Below are positions 50,976 through 60,736 of a stretch of DNA of 64,000 nucleotides, piece by piece. How positions within the stretch are numbered: position 1 is the stretch's first letter; every line of letters begins with the position of its first letter. The notes beneath the pieces were generated by a model that saw only the letters and a program-made list of their open reading frames with translations, did no database searches and was not told the DNA's origin. The DNA comes from Oasisia sp. SBJ-2009 (taxonomy: Eukaryota > Annelida > Polychaeta > Sabellida > Siboglinidae). Where the stretch lies: contig OZ024856.1 of the NCBI GenBank assembly GCA_964017155.1, positions 40,666,770 through 40,730,769 of the forward strand. The letters are read 5' to 3'. A program made the position numbers and the translations under genes.

Positions 50976-51521
50976 GCACAAGAACTAGCCTCACCCTTTT
51001 TTCACTATCAATACTCATAATTCCCTCACGACAACCTCCTCATATTATTTATCATCCCAATAATTAATAAAACAATTAATATTTTTACAATACTATCATA
51101 TTATTTATACTTGTATTTATATATATTATTATTATTTTGTTGCACCAGTATTTGTCGTTATGTATTACTTTCGCTGCCGTGGTCTTTACGTTTATGTTAA
51201 GGGTTATGGTTTACGTTCACCCTGCGCCCGCATGCTTCAGTGTCTCACCTGGTGGTGTTTTCACTCACTGCAGTGAAAACTGTTCCAGATCTTCTGCTCG
51301 ACTCGACACGCCCCACCTACTGGGTACCTGACGACGAGATCACCGAGTGTCATGTCTGTCGAAACCCCTTCGGGGTGAAACTGACGAAGCATCACTGTCG
51401 CGCGTGTGGACAGGGCGTCTGTGGAGAATGCTCCGCCCACAACAGGGCGGTGCCGTCACGAGGGTGGGACCACCCAGTTAGGGTGTGTAGCGAATGTAAC
51501 CGGAAAAAGGGCGAATTGTGA
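34372..51521 (+). CDS. ZFYVE1: ZFYVE1/DFCP1 homologue (double FYVE-containing protein), 11 coding exons
   Basis: Exons: 34372-35121, 35415-35919, 36308-36522, 38257-38354, 43443-43551, 44288-44385, 45047-45164, 47586-47756, 48698-48869, 50065-50172, 51274-51521; all GT-AG, phases consistent, 863 aa (human 777; the extra length is mostly in exon 1). Residues about 20-125 hold two cysteine clusters ([27 protein letters not shown]). An NTPase domain follows with a P-loop GNTGDGKS (276-283) and IDTEGLLG; human DFCP1 is a reported ATPase of omegasomes. A zinc-ribbon-like region follows (CPHC...[13 protein letters not shown]). FYVE 1 (about 680-745) keeps eight Cys but reads WVPN and [13 protein letters not shown] 2 (about 795-860) has [12 protein letters not shown] and RVC. 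The start was chosen over an in-frame upstream ATG (34309) because MSARQ resembles the human start. Introns are rich in satellites, notably at exons 5 and 10. Confidence 0.96.
37246..37363. repeat. (AGTCT)n pentanucleotide microsatellite, ZFYVE1 intron 3
   Basis: About 23 perfect copies of AGTCT without interruption, implying recent expansion. Intron 3 (36523-38256) otherwise holds only an unassigned minus-strand ORF (36926-36657). Confidence 0.98.
38424..38492. repeat. (TA)n microsatellite, ZFYVE1 intron 4
   Basis: An uninterrupted TA tract 70 bp downstream of the exon 4 donor. The protein-like Y/I runs across it are artefacts. Confidence 0.98.
38840..43420. repeat. 4.5-kb 32-bp minisatellite in ZFYVE1 intron 4
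   Basis: Roughly 142 units of 32 bp (acattgtgaaccatgttatg + acagcaacacat) vary at a few positions (acagc/tggc/tagc, cacat/cacgt/catgt, gtgaa/atgaa/tttgaa). The rare variant atgattgcaa occurs at 41261, 41997 and 42829, that is 23 and 26 units apart, within long matching variant strings, so blocks of about 0.74-0.83 kb have been duplicated inside the array. The array ends 22 bp before the exon 5 acceptor (43442). Units have AG dinucleotides but no pyrimidine tract. There are no unique spacers. Confidence 0.97.
43655..43900. repeat. (TG)n/(TGCG)n low-complexity tract, ZFYVE1 intron 5
   Basis: Interrupted GT-rich repeat with regular gcgtgtgt units at 43809-43880. All forward frames are open (C/V-rich ORFs), which is artefactual. 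An AT-rich segment at about 43950-44230 begins (TAA)n-like and may be a reversed LINE 3' UTR, without firm evidence. Confidence 0.9.
45269..45450. repeat. (TA)n-rich tract, ZFYVE1 intron 7, left of an inserted element
   Basis: TA/TATACA tract that stops exactly at the left terminal repeat of the element at 45450. A further TA tract (46240-46288) resumes a few bases after its right end. Confidence 0.95.
45450..46235. mobile_element. ~786-bp inverted-repeat element inserted in a TA microsatellite (ZFYVE1 intron 7)
   Basis: The left end aaggcagcttatgtcgacc (45450-45468) matches the complement of the right end ggtcgacataggctgcctt (46217-46235) with one mismatch. Subterminal copies of ttatgtagacc recur inside (about 45486, 45661 and 46180). 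TA-rich sequence on both sides suggests insertion into a TA tract; a TA duplication is possible but cannot be told apart from the repeat. No transposase motif was seen, so it is presumably non-autonomous. Confidence 0.75.
46289..46418. repeat. Long imperfect hairpin (fold-back sequence)
   Basis: The left arm (about 46290-46343) and right arm (about 46358-46418) are complementary over about 50 bp with scattered mismatches, e.g. gaccgaaata...gggtttgc...ttaag...catagaaagag against ctctttctatg...cttaa...gcaaaccc...tatttcggtc. The loop is about 15 bp. It directly follows the TA tract. It could be a fold-back MITE or a transcribed hairpin (it lies in ZFYVE1 intron 7); neither is shown. Confidence 0.75.
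47212..47540 (+). mobile_element. tRNA-derived SINE (copy B) in ZFYVE1 intron 7
   Basis: Same family as the SINE at 6.6 kb: A box tggctcagggg, B box aggttcgaatctt, then cattgctccagttcactcag, tataaatgagtat, catatggctggatgcttccc and gccagggaagtaaagtgtaa. It ends near ctatatagaaaattacc, about 50 bp upstream of the exon 8 acceptor (47585). The B box is slightly closer to the A box than in copy A, a small deletion. Confidence 0.87.
49403..50064 (+). repeat. 54-bp minisatellite spanning the ZFYVE1 exon 10 splice junction, in frame
   Basis: Each unit contains gtgtctgtag|agatggtgcgagg. At the right edge this is the real junction of exon 10 (AG at 50063-50064, exon from 50065), so the unit includes the acceptor and the first 16 exon bases. 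Thirteen acceptor copies run from 49416 to 50064, exactly 648 bp = 12 x 54, with substitutions but no indels. 54 is a multiple of three and the exon 10 frame is open through the whole array, reading repeated [18 protein letters not shown]. Confidence 0.95.
50890..50975. repeat. (TA)n microsatellite, ZFYVE1 intron 10
   Basis: A TA tract with one AAATAT interruption near 50954. Intron 10 (50173-51273) otherwise shows nothing recognisable. Confidence 0.97.
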
Positions 51522-51595
51522 GCACCGTCAAATGTGTCCCAGAGACCATTTCATTAATGTTGTTAAGAGCTCTTAAACCCGACTTTGCATCTTCA

Positions 51596-51601
51596 AATAA
51601 A
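51596..51601 (+). terminator. Candidate ZFYVE1 polyadenylation signal AATAAA
   Basis: First AATAAA after the stop codon (51519-51521), 75 bp downstream. The position is plausible for a short 3' UTR. Confidence 0.55.
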
Positions 51602-52076
51602 TTTTGATCCTTAACAGTAATCTTGAATACATGAATGCTGTTAACATTATGTATCAGAGGGACACTGTCACTGGTGTATCCTAGAAATAGTGTCCATGGT
51701 AATAATGGTAATGGATATTTGCATTATGAAAAACCCCTTTAATCTAACAACGGATTTTATTTAAGGATGAATTTTCCTTAAGAGCTCTTTATCTCTGTGA
51801 AATAATCCCCAGTCGTTCGTGCTGACTGGATGATGATTGTGATCTGATTTGTGATAATGAGAACACTAGTTATGGACTATATTGTTCATGGCTTCAAGGT
51901 TTGGTGATGTTGTGTGTGAAATTTACTTACTTTGGATCACAGCATTTGAAACATGTGATGTTGTGAATGACACCTTTTGAGCTTGCTCTCGCACTAGTGT
52001 CATGTGATGTGGCACATATTTTTGCAGAATAATTTGGAACAACTACCACATCATGTGTGAAAACGACAGCATGTAA

Positions 52077-52350
52077 ACTTACGTTGGTGAAACAAAGAGA
52101 CCACTCAGGCCCAATGACTTAGCCACACGTTCAAAGAACACACAAATTTAGAAAAACCAACAGGAGTAGGAGACCATTGTCGGGCCACGGGACACTCAGT
52201 GTCCATGGATAACACGAACGTCTTGACCCAAGAATAAAACTGGCAAAAGAGAGAAATTAAATAGACCATTGGTATTGAACAGAGAGCCCCTAGCATGAAC
52301 AGAGACCAGGGATACCATCTGCCTGCCATCTACAACCAAACCATCTCACC
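52077..52350 (+). mobile_element. Penelope-like element relic (GIY-YIG endonuclease C-terminus)
   Basis: From 52077 the plus strand reads TYVGETKRPLR and, after a shift of frame near 52140, EKPTGVGDHCRATGHSVSMD, then NWQKREIK, RAPSMNRDQGYHLP and AIYNQT. This order (YVGET, a HC...TGH block, W..RE.K, a P..NRD.G..LP..Y end) is the GIY-YIG domain at the end of Penelope-like retroelement ORFs, from recalled family features. A frameshift and stops (about 52138, 52216, 52241) make it inactive. No reverse transcriptase part was found upstream. Confidence 0.75.
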
Positions 52351-52769
52351 AAAACCTGAGTCATATAACATGACACCAGTACGTGACCAAGGCTCATAGC
52401 TGATGGGTTGAAATGTTGTACGTTTCAAATACCATGCTCCAAAGTAAGTTAATTTCTTACAACAATGTAGTAGTTATTTTGTATGTATTCTAAGGAATCT
52501 TATTTTTGTCTCTGTGTTTTGTTGCGTCACATTGCCTTTGTCATTGGAACAGCAGCAGAGTGAGATTTAAAGAAAAACTTTCTCTGAAGTAATTGGTGTC
52601 TGGTGAAATGAAGACGTCGTTGTTGTCTGACTTTTGGGTACTTTGGTAACCATTCTGCTTGTCACTTGTAAGCTAGGTGATCTTGCCTATTGTCACATTA
52701 GAGATTACCTGCAAATTACCTATGATAGGAGGGGGTAAACAGTGATGTGGGTGTACACAAAGCTGGTAT

Positions 52770-54535
52770 ACTATGTACAGGGGAGGGGTCAGACCTGATG
52801 TGTATGTGGGAGGGGGTAACTCTTGATGTGTACTGTGTTCAGGGGGAAGGGTCATTCCTGATATATATGGGGGAGGGGGTCATTCTTGATGTGTACCATA
52901 TACAGGGGGAGGTGTCAGACCTGATGTGTACTGTGTACATAAGAAGGGGGGTCACTCGATGTGTACTGTGTACAGGGGGAGGTGTCAGACCTGATGTGTA
53001 CTGTATACAGGGGGAGGTGTCAGACCTGATGTGTACTGTGTACAGGGGTAGGTGTCAGACCTGATGTGTACTGTGTACAGGGGGAGGTGTCAGACCTGAT
53101 GTGTACTGTGTACAGGGGGAGGTGTCAGACCTAATGTGTACTGTATACAGGGGGAGGTGTTGGACTTGGTGTGTACTGTGTACAGGGGGAGGTGTCAGAC
53201 ATGATGTGTACTGTGTACAGGGGGAGGTGTCAGACCTAATGTGTACTGTATACAGGGGGAGGTGTTGGACTTGGTGTGTACTGTGTACAGGGGGAGGTGT
53301 TGGACTTGGTGTGTACTGTGTACAGGGGGAGATGTCAGACATGATGTGTACTGTGTACAGGGGGAGGTGTCAGACCTGATGTGTACTGTATACACGGGGA
53401 GGTATCAGACCTGATGTGTACAGGGGGAGGTGTCAGACCTGATGTGTACTGTGTACAGGGGGAGGTGTCAGACCTGATGTGTACCGGGAGAGGTGTCAGA
53501 CCTGATGTGTACTGTGTACAGGGGGAGGTGTCAGACCTGATGTGTACCGGGAGAGGTGTCAGACATGATGTGTACTGTGTACAGGGGGAGGTGTCAGACC
53601 TGATGTGTACTGTATACACGGGGAGGTATCAGACCTGATGTGTACAGGGGGAGGTGTCAGACCTGATGTGTACTGTGTACAGGGGGAGGTGTCAGACCTG
53701 ATGTGTACCGGGAGAGGTGTCAGACCTGATGTGTACTGTGTACAGGGGGAGGTGTCAGACCTGATGTGTACTGTGTACAGGGGGAGGTGTCAGACCTGAT
53801 GTGTACTGTGTACAGGGGGAGGTGTCAGACCTGATGTGTACTGTGTACCGGGAGAGGTGTCAGACCTCATGTGTACTGTATACAGGGGGAGGTGTTGGAC
53901 TTGGTGTGTACTGTGTACAGGGGGAGGTGTCAGACCTGATGTGTACTGTGTACAGGGGGAGGTGTCAGACCTGATGTGTACTGTGTACAGGGAGAGGTGT
54001 CAGACCTGATGTGTACTGTGTACAGGGGGAGGTGTCAGACCTGATGTGTACTGTGTACAGGGGGAGGTGTCAGACCTGATGTGTACTGTGTACAGGGGGA
54101 GGTGTCAGACCTGATGTGTACTGTGTACAGGGGGAGGTGTCAGACCTGATGTGTACTGTGTACAGGGGGAGGTGTCAGACCTGATGTGTACTGTGTACAG
54201 GGGGAGGTGTCAGACCTGATGTGTACTGTGTACAGGGGGAGGTGTCAGACCTGATGTGTACTGTGTACAGGGGGAGGTGTCAGACCTGATGTGTACTGTG
54301 TACAGGGGGAGGTGTCAGACCTGATGTGTACTGTGTACAGGGGGAGGTGTCAGACCTGATGTGTACTGTGTACAGGGAGAGGTGTCAGACCTGATGTGTA
54401 CTGCGTACCGGGAGAGGTGTCAGACCTCATGTGTACTGTGTACAGGGGGAGGTGTCAGACCTCATGTGTACTGTGTACAGGGGGAGGTGTCAGACCTCAT
54501 GTGTACTGTGTACCGGGAGAGGTGTCAGACCTGAT
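52770..54535. repeat. 1.8-kb 35-bp minisatellite downstream of ZFYVE1
   Basis: About 50 units of 35 bp (tgatgtgtactgtgtacagg + gggaggtgtcagacc); the left end (52770-52990) is degenerate, the centre (53900-54360) nearly uniform. Some units are shortened to tgatgtgtaccgggagaggt forms. ORFs on both strands are by-products of the repeat. Confidence 0.97.
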
Positions 54536-56666
54536 ATATACTGTCTAGAGAAAAGGGGTATTTTGTTGTTTAATGCGTGCATTATGTGTACATGATCCCT
54601 AGTATGCTGCTTGCGAGCTGATTTTCCTACCAGAAAAGAGTGTTCAGATAATCAACTTTGTCCTGGTCACTTTCACTTTCACTTGTTGCTGTGCATTTGT
54701 TTTATTATTTTAGCTGTTGTGTATATTTTTTTCTTACAATCTTAGATCATTATTTGCCTTATTGGGTGGGTTCCAAAAGTGTGTTAATGGAACTGTAATT
54801 CAACAATTGTTATTAGCCTTTGACATGAAATGAGTACTGCAGAATAGCCTGATAAAATAACATAGGTGACATGATGGTGATGTGTTTCTAAGGGGCTTTT
54901 CTAGTCATCCTAGACTGCGATGTAGTTGTCGCTGAAATATTAGTAAATGTTCGTGATTCTTGTGGGTTGACCAGAAATGTTCATCTTTGTTTTGTTATTT
55001 AAATTTTTTTTTTTTCTAAGAGGAAACCGTCAAAGTACAGTGTTATGCATGAACAATTTTGATGTTTGAAATGAACAAAGTTATAGCATATTGTAGAATA
55101 GTTAAAATTCACATTTCCATATTGTTTCACTCAGACTAATGACTAAAAGTTATCTACATCAGTGTAGAAGAATATTTGTTCAGTAATGTGTTTGCACCGA
55201 ATGTTATCCTCAGTTGTTTCACTGGGATAGATAATTCAGTTGTACCACTGGCATGTTATCAACACGACTGAAACTTATTTATATTCAAGCAGTTGTGTGG
55301 AGATTGGGGTTACTGTTGTGTATATACATGGATGCTTGATGTCAAATACGGTTAGTGATAATACTAGTAAACAATGGTAGTGGTGTTTGTTGTTATGGCA
55401 GGATCAGGGTTAACGATGAGAGGAAACACGTATTGTTGGTTTACGAGAAGATGTTTCGATGTGAATAGTCATTACATGTAAAACTATTACACTTTCGTTC
55501 TTTAAATGTGATACCCCTACGAATTTGTTACTAACGTGCTTTTTCATTTTATTTAAGAAAATACGTACACAATGTGCCGGTTACATGACTGTATTTACTG
55601 CAACATAAGTTAGATAATAATTGTTCACCTTTGAGGCGAAATATAGCACTACCGGTGCAATTTACTAATGAAAATACCTGTAGGCACCATTTAAAAGTTG
55701 AAGTTGTTTTTACTACTTCACGAGGTTGTGCAGATTCTCCTGAAAAATCTGAAGTGTCACAAAAGTTATTCGATTTAAGAGTGCAACTGGCTACGTCTGG
55801 GGTGTACTTTTTTGACAATGTCGGCATAAATATGCCCACATTTTATATATCAGTATTTATACCTTGTATACAAATGTATAAAAATAAAATTATTATAAGG
55901 AAGTTTGTGTTGTTTGTTTGTGAATGCGAAACCGCATTCGAATGTCGCCTTGAAAGTCTCACAACTGATTTGTTGATCAGGCATGTGTGGTGTAGTGTTG
56001 CATCACGTCTTGTAAGATACAAGAGCTTGTAGGTGCGTGCGAGTGTGGTGGTGGTGTGGTTGTGTGTGTGTGTGCGTGTGTGTGTGTCTATGTGTGTGTG
56101 TCTGTGTGTGTGTGTGTCTATGTGTGTGTGTCTATGTGTGTGTGTGTGTCTATGTGTGTGTGTCTATGTGTGTGTGTCTATGTGTGTGTGTCTGTGTGTG
56201 TGTCTGTGTGTGTGTCTGTGTGTGCGTTTGTGCTTGTGTGTATTTATATGTTGTTACGCTTATGTTCTTCCTTGCATGCATGTGTGCATTTCTAGCTACG
56301 GTCTGTGTACTGTAGTCTAATAACATCATTTGTTATTGCATTACCACGAATCTAATCAATCAGGTGTCAATCAAAACTCGTAGACTATATCTAATCAGGC
56401 CATGGACGTTGTCGATTTATTTCTGCAGAAGGAGGCCAGGGTAGGGAATACCTTTCTCTGGCGCACGCTCGCTTTTTCGTAGGTACGTAAAATGTGGAAC
56501 GGAGATTTGTGAATACAAGCGCCATCTTTTTATTACAGACGAGTTCGTTAAATATCCTTCGGATTTTTCTGTAGTTGACCACAGATGTAGACAAACGGGT
56601 GTTTGGTATATTGATGTTCTTTGGTACATGTGTGTATGCGGGATAGTGTGCATCTGTTCTTAAAGC

Positions 56667-56709
<43 letters not shown>

Positions 56710-57299
56710 TGAGGGGGGGCGTGCGGGTGTGTGTGTATGCGCGCGTGTGTATGTATGTATGCAAATTAACCTTTCCCCGAGATGCTTTGTATTTCAGATT
56801 TTGAAATTAAATGAACAACTAAGTAGAGAGGGTCGTTAGGTTCAAACCAATTCGTAAAAATTCAAGTCTTCAAACCATGAATACTGATTACTCTGAAATG
56901 TGCGAATCGTTGGTGCAAAGTAAAAAAACCGTACATTTATAAAGACACCGGACGATTGGCAACCCTGGCATGGATGGGTGTTTTGCCTGAAGGATTTTGT
57001 TGGTACACATCCAACTGCATAAACGGAACCCTTGAGCAAGGTCCTAACAGGACATTTTGGGGTGAACAAACATACGTTCCTTTAATTACCAATGTACTGT
57101 CAAGATTATCCTGATATGAAAAACAATTCTCATAAAATACATCAGCCTGAGTCATCTAGTTCATCAGACAGCTCAAAGCGCGCTACACACTATTTCCTGG
57201 CAGACGTGTTCAACCGGACATCATCTCGACTTCTTTGGTAATTATTCAGCCACGCTACAATTAATTAATGCGCGTAAATATCGTGCACAAATTCCACTA
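54536..57299. other. Intergenic stretch with TG-rich tracts
   Basis: No gene was recognised. Interrupted (TG)n tracts occupy about 56045-56240 and 56665-56750. An ORF of 133 codons at 55631-56032 shows no motif, and its composition follows the surrounding AT-rich DNA. Confidence 0.5.
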
Positions 57300-57420
57300 T
57301 TGCGTATTTCCAGGTACTCATTCACACAGCTGAGAGAACTGGAGCAACGTAGAGCGAACGAACGTGCCAAATGGGCGAAACAGCTCAACATGATTTGAAC
57401 CCGGGTTCAAAACGCTCATG
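57300..57420 (-). mobile_element. SINE fragment, antisense
   Basis: On the minus strand a B-box-like gggttcaaatc precedes gttgctccagttctctcagc, then tgtgtgaatgagtacctgg, matching the body of the SINE copies at 6.6 and 47.2 kb for about 45 bp. The rest is too diverged to delimit. Confidence 0.5.
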
Positions 57421-58880
57421 TTGAACTTGTCACGCTTAAAGTAACTATTTTATAGTATTAAACATTTACATTGCACTTGTTATGAACACAACATTAACAT
57501 TAGCACAACACAACGTTATTAGTATTTTTACATAGCCATGTTAATAATAGTGGTCGTTATAACAGATGCTTCACAATTCGTACTATAATTTCCCCATTAA
57601 TAATCACCCCACACCCGTTCACCCCCCCCCCCCCCCCCCCAACGTTGCGTTGATTAACCTGGGGTTGGCAGGACAGCTTTGCGATATCGGTTCGTTCATC
57701 ATCCTTCAGACAATGAGTGAGGTGGGTTTTTGGTAATATCTGCTGTGTTTCTGGTCACCCATGATTCACATCGTTCACCCCCTGATGGTAGCGTAATCGC
57801 AATGCCCATCGGGACAATACAAATGTGTTACCTAAACCCTGCGCCATTGTACTCTACAGTGTGGTGATTACCAGACGACCCCAGCCCCACACAGATCAAA
57901 CAGACCACGTGACCGTGTTCTGAGTACACGTTTTAACATTTGTATACATCTATCGAAGAACACCGGCTAGCCACGGAGTAAACATCATTACATTGAAGAA
58001 TGCAAATCAAAAATAGACAGCTAATACACATACACGCCCTCGCCGCGTGTCGCATGCCTGCCCGATTTGATTGCACTGCCCGAAAAAGACTATGCGTGGC
58101 AGACTGTTTAAATGCGAGCGTGGTTTATATCCGATAAGAATACTTATAATTGTCTTGTACTACGGTCATTGGTATTTAAAGATCGCCTCAAAGGCTCATG
58201 CTTACTTCACGTATCCTCAAAAATATCCTATAGAATTAATTATACAACATACAATCAGTTGAATTAATATCGTCGACTGGTGCAAGCGTAAAACAAATTT
58301 TCAGTTAAATGCTACGCTACATTGTTTGACAAATGCCTACAATGTCCATGGTATCGTCTGTTTGTGCAACATTAATTTATACCAACAATAAATTCGATTA
58401 GCATGATATCATCGATTCGTGCAGACTCTGGTGTCACCGTTTTGTTTAGTTGTTGTTATGATGCGTCAGCTGTGGCTAGGTGACGTCTTACTACAATAAG
58501 TTATCGTTGCAGTGAGGGTCTTCGTTTGTAGTAGAGTCTACATAATAATTATCGACATTAGCTGAGCATTTCAGTTGCGATTCGTGCTCCGCAGTTCTTG
58601 TTATCGTCATGCCTCGTTCTGTCAATTAAATCATTACGAACAGCGTTGTTGTGACACTGGTATTTTCTTGTCGTGTGTATCATTCTGTCGTCTGGTCCAT
58701 TTCGAACATCAGGTAAATCTTCGCACGTAGCGAGAATCCTGTCTGGGTCTGTTCCCTCTCAGACGCCAGTCATCGATGCTTCCTCCCTAGAGAGACAAGA
58801 CAGGTCCTACTAATACTGTAGACTACAACAAACAATCTCAAACTATGGAACGTTTCAATGAGAGACGTGTGTGTGAAATT
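57421..58880. other. Intergenic stretch with poly-C run
   Basis: A run of 19 C (57622-57640) is the only distinctive sequence. No exon, RNA gene or element was recognised here. Confidence 0.45.
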
Positions 58881-58882
58881 AC

Positions 58883-59160
58883 TAATTACTACTACTGCTA
58901 CCGCTACCGCTGCCGCTGCCGCTGCCGCTGCCGCTGCCGCTGCCGCTGCCGCTGCCGCTGCCGCTGCCGCTACCGCTACCGCAACCGCTACCACTACCAC
59001 GAACTACCACCACCACCACTACCACGAACTACCACCACCACCACCACCACCACCACCACCACCACCACCACCACCACCACCACCACCACCACCACCACCA
59101 CCACCACCACCACCACCACCACCACCACCACCACCACCACCACCACCACCACCACCACAA
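58883..59160. repeat. (CCGCTG)n then (CCA)n microsatellites
   Basis: (CTACCG)/(CTGCCG) hexamers (about 58888-58998) are followed by CTACCAC units and about 40 CCA triplets (59028-59157). It lies 3' of the minus-strand membrane protein gene and may be in its 3' UTR. Poly-A/T/P/R ORFs across it are artefacts. Confidence 0.95.
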
Positions 59161-59196
59161 CTGTGTTCTAGTCATAATAATAATAATAATAACGTT

Positions 59197-60099
59197 CTAG
59201 TCATCCCGTACCATGTTGTTGTAGGTTGGGTTCTGTGATGCCGCGCTCTCCTGCATTCTCTCTCGGTTACGACTCTGTTCACGCAGCCAAGCGTCGTCTT
59301 TCCGCCATAGCATGTTCCCGGCGCCGACCCACCGATAGTCCCCGTAGTCGCTGCTTCGTCGGTAGTCCTCGTCTTCGTAGTCGTTACTTCGTCGGTACAT
59401 GGTGCGTCGTATCATCGAGCGTAGTGTGTCCAGTCGTCTCAGTATCACAGCCACGAGGGCCACGAGAACAAGAACCACGAGACCGAGCAGGCACAAGACA
59501 GTGAGGATAGACCACTCTGAAAACGTGACAGGTAGTTTTTAGAAGGCCGAGCAATAGTTTAGACGTTTGTGATGGTTCCAGCGATTACGAAATCGGACCA
59601 CCCTAAAGCTGTGAACTGATGACACCAGTTCCTGTAGACCATCAGTAATGATACAGTAAAGAAACAGTTCGCTAAAATCTGGATAATGTTTATTTCTTAC
59701 GTAGGTGAGACATTTCGAACATCAAGCAAATGTTCGCACATAGCAATGATTTATGTATGCCAAGTTGCAAAACCAGATAATATGTACTTCGAGTTAACTG
59801 GTGCAGACGAATGCATAATAATGGTTCCGGCCGTTGCGTGGCACCATTACTATGATTAGTAGATGTAACGCTTCCACATAAAATGGATACACTACTCTTA
59901 AAACGTTATTGCAGGAGTATGCTCTAAAGTGTTCTTATTAAAATAACTAGCATACAATACACTCTCCTGCAAGACAGACAATCATGACGTTGTGCTTAAT
60001 AAGTGATGTAAATAAGACATCAAATGTGCCACAGAAACCGAGAATACTTACTCCAGTTGTTTGCCGACTGTTTCGACGTTGTGACTGAAGATCGGGCAT
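59197..60099 (-). CDS. C-terminal exons of an unrecognised single-pass membrane protein (partial gene)
   Basis: Two exons on the minus strand: 60099-60052 (48 nt; acceptor gacag, donor gtaagt) and 59516-59197 (320 nt; acceptor tttcag, stop TAG). Phases agree across the intron. The product starts ...ARSSVTTSKQSANNW, has one strongly hydrophobic helix (ILTVLCLLGLVVLVLVALVA plus VIL), then a basic stop-transfer RRLDTLRSMIRR and a tail of about 75 residues with acidic-tyrosine repeats (SNDYEDEDYRRSSDYGDYRW) and SQNPTYNNMVRDD at the end. NPTY fits the NPxY signal for endocytic or PTB-domain adaptors, suggesting a type I surface receptor. Upstream exons are not found; the LINE at 60.7-63.9 kb may separate them. 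The family was not recognised. Confidence 0.55.
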
Positions 60100-60736
60100 C
60101 TGTCACATGAAAACAACGCAAATGGTCAAAGGAACATACCACTAATGCAATAATAAAACATCGAAACACTTCTATAGCGCCTATAATCTTAAACATTCAA
60201 GCTCAGAGATGCGCAACAAACTAGATCAAGTGGCTTAATTGGTACTGTTCAATTATATGAAATCTATTTGTGTGGTTCAGTAGACTGTTTATGTGGATGC
60301 AATTTTGTTTACAATACTGCAATTATGTGTACATAATTTTGGTTGTTTCACTATACACAGACACATTTTGTTGACACGCGCTACTGTTTCATGCAGGCTG
60401 TTGTTTAAATAATCTCAACAGAGATGTTAATTTCACTATATCCTCCCTGTGAACATTTCATGATGTCATTCACTCCAAGCCTAATAAGCTTTTCATTTTT
60501 CTTTTTGTTATGTTTTTGTACTGAAAACTATGCGATGGTTGTCTCTATTCAATTACAAGTTTTAGTCGATAGCAATACTTTGCTAAGAACTGCTATGTGT
60601 TTCGAAGTGTACACATCAATTAACTGTATGTATTATATGTATTGCATGTATTATATGTATTACGTCTATCAAAATATCTTCAAACATAGATGCATTTTTA
60701 ATGACAGTATAATGAAATCATATCAATTCAAGGAAA
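60100..60736. other. Intron or LINE 5' flank
   Basis: AT-rich sequence without a supported exon. The 5' end of the LINE that follows was not located. An ORF at 60424-60750 is low-complexity (Y/M-rich) and not considered coding. Confidence 0.4.

Noticed and set aside
52747..53799. Several ORFs with repeated MCTVYRGR or PPVHSTHQV
   Set aside because: By-products of the 35-bp minisatellite.
55631..56032. 133-codon plus-strand ORF
   Set aside because: No motif, no flanking splice logic, and composition like the surrounding DNA; not called as a gene.
58770..59238. Poly-Ala, poly-Thr, poly-Pro and Arg-rich ORFs
   Set aside because: Translations of CCGCTG and CCA microsatellites; no splice sites or conserved flanks.
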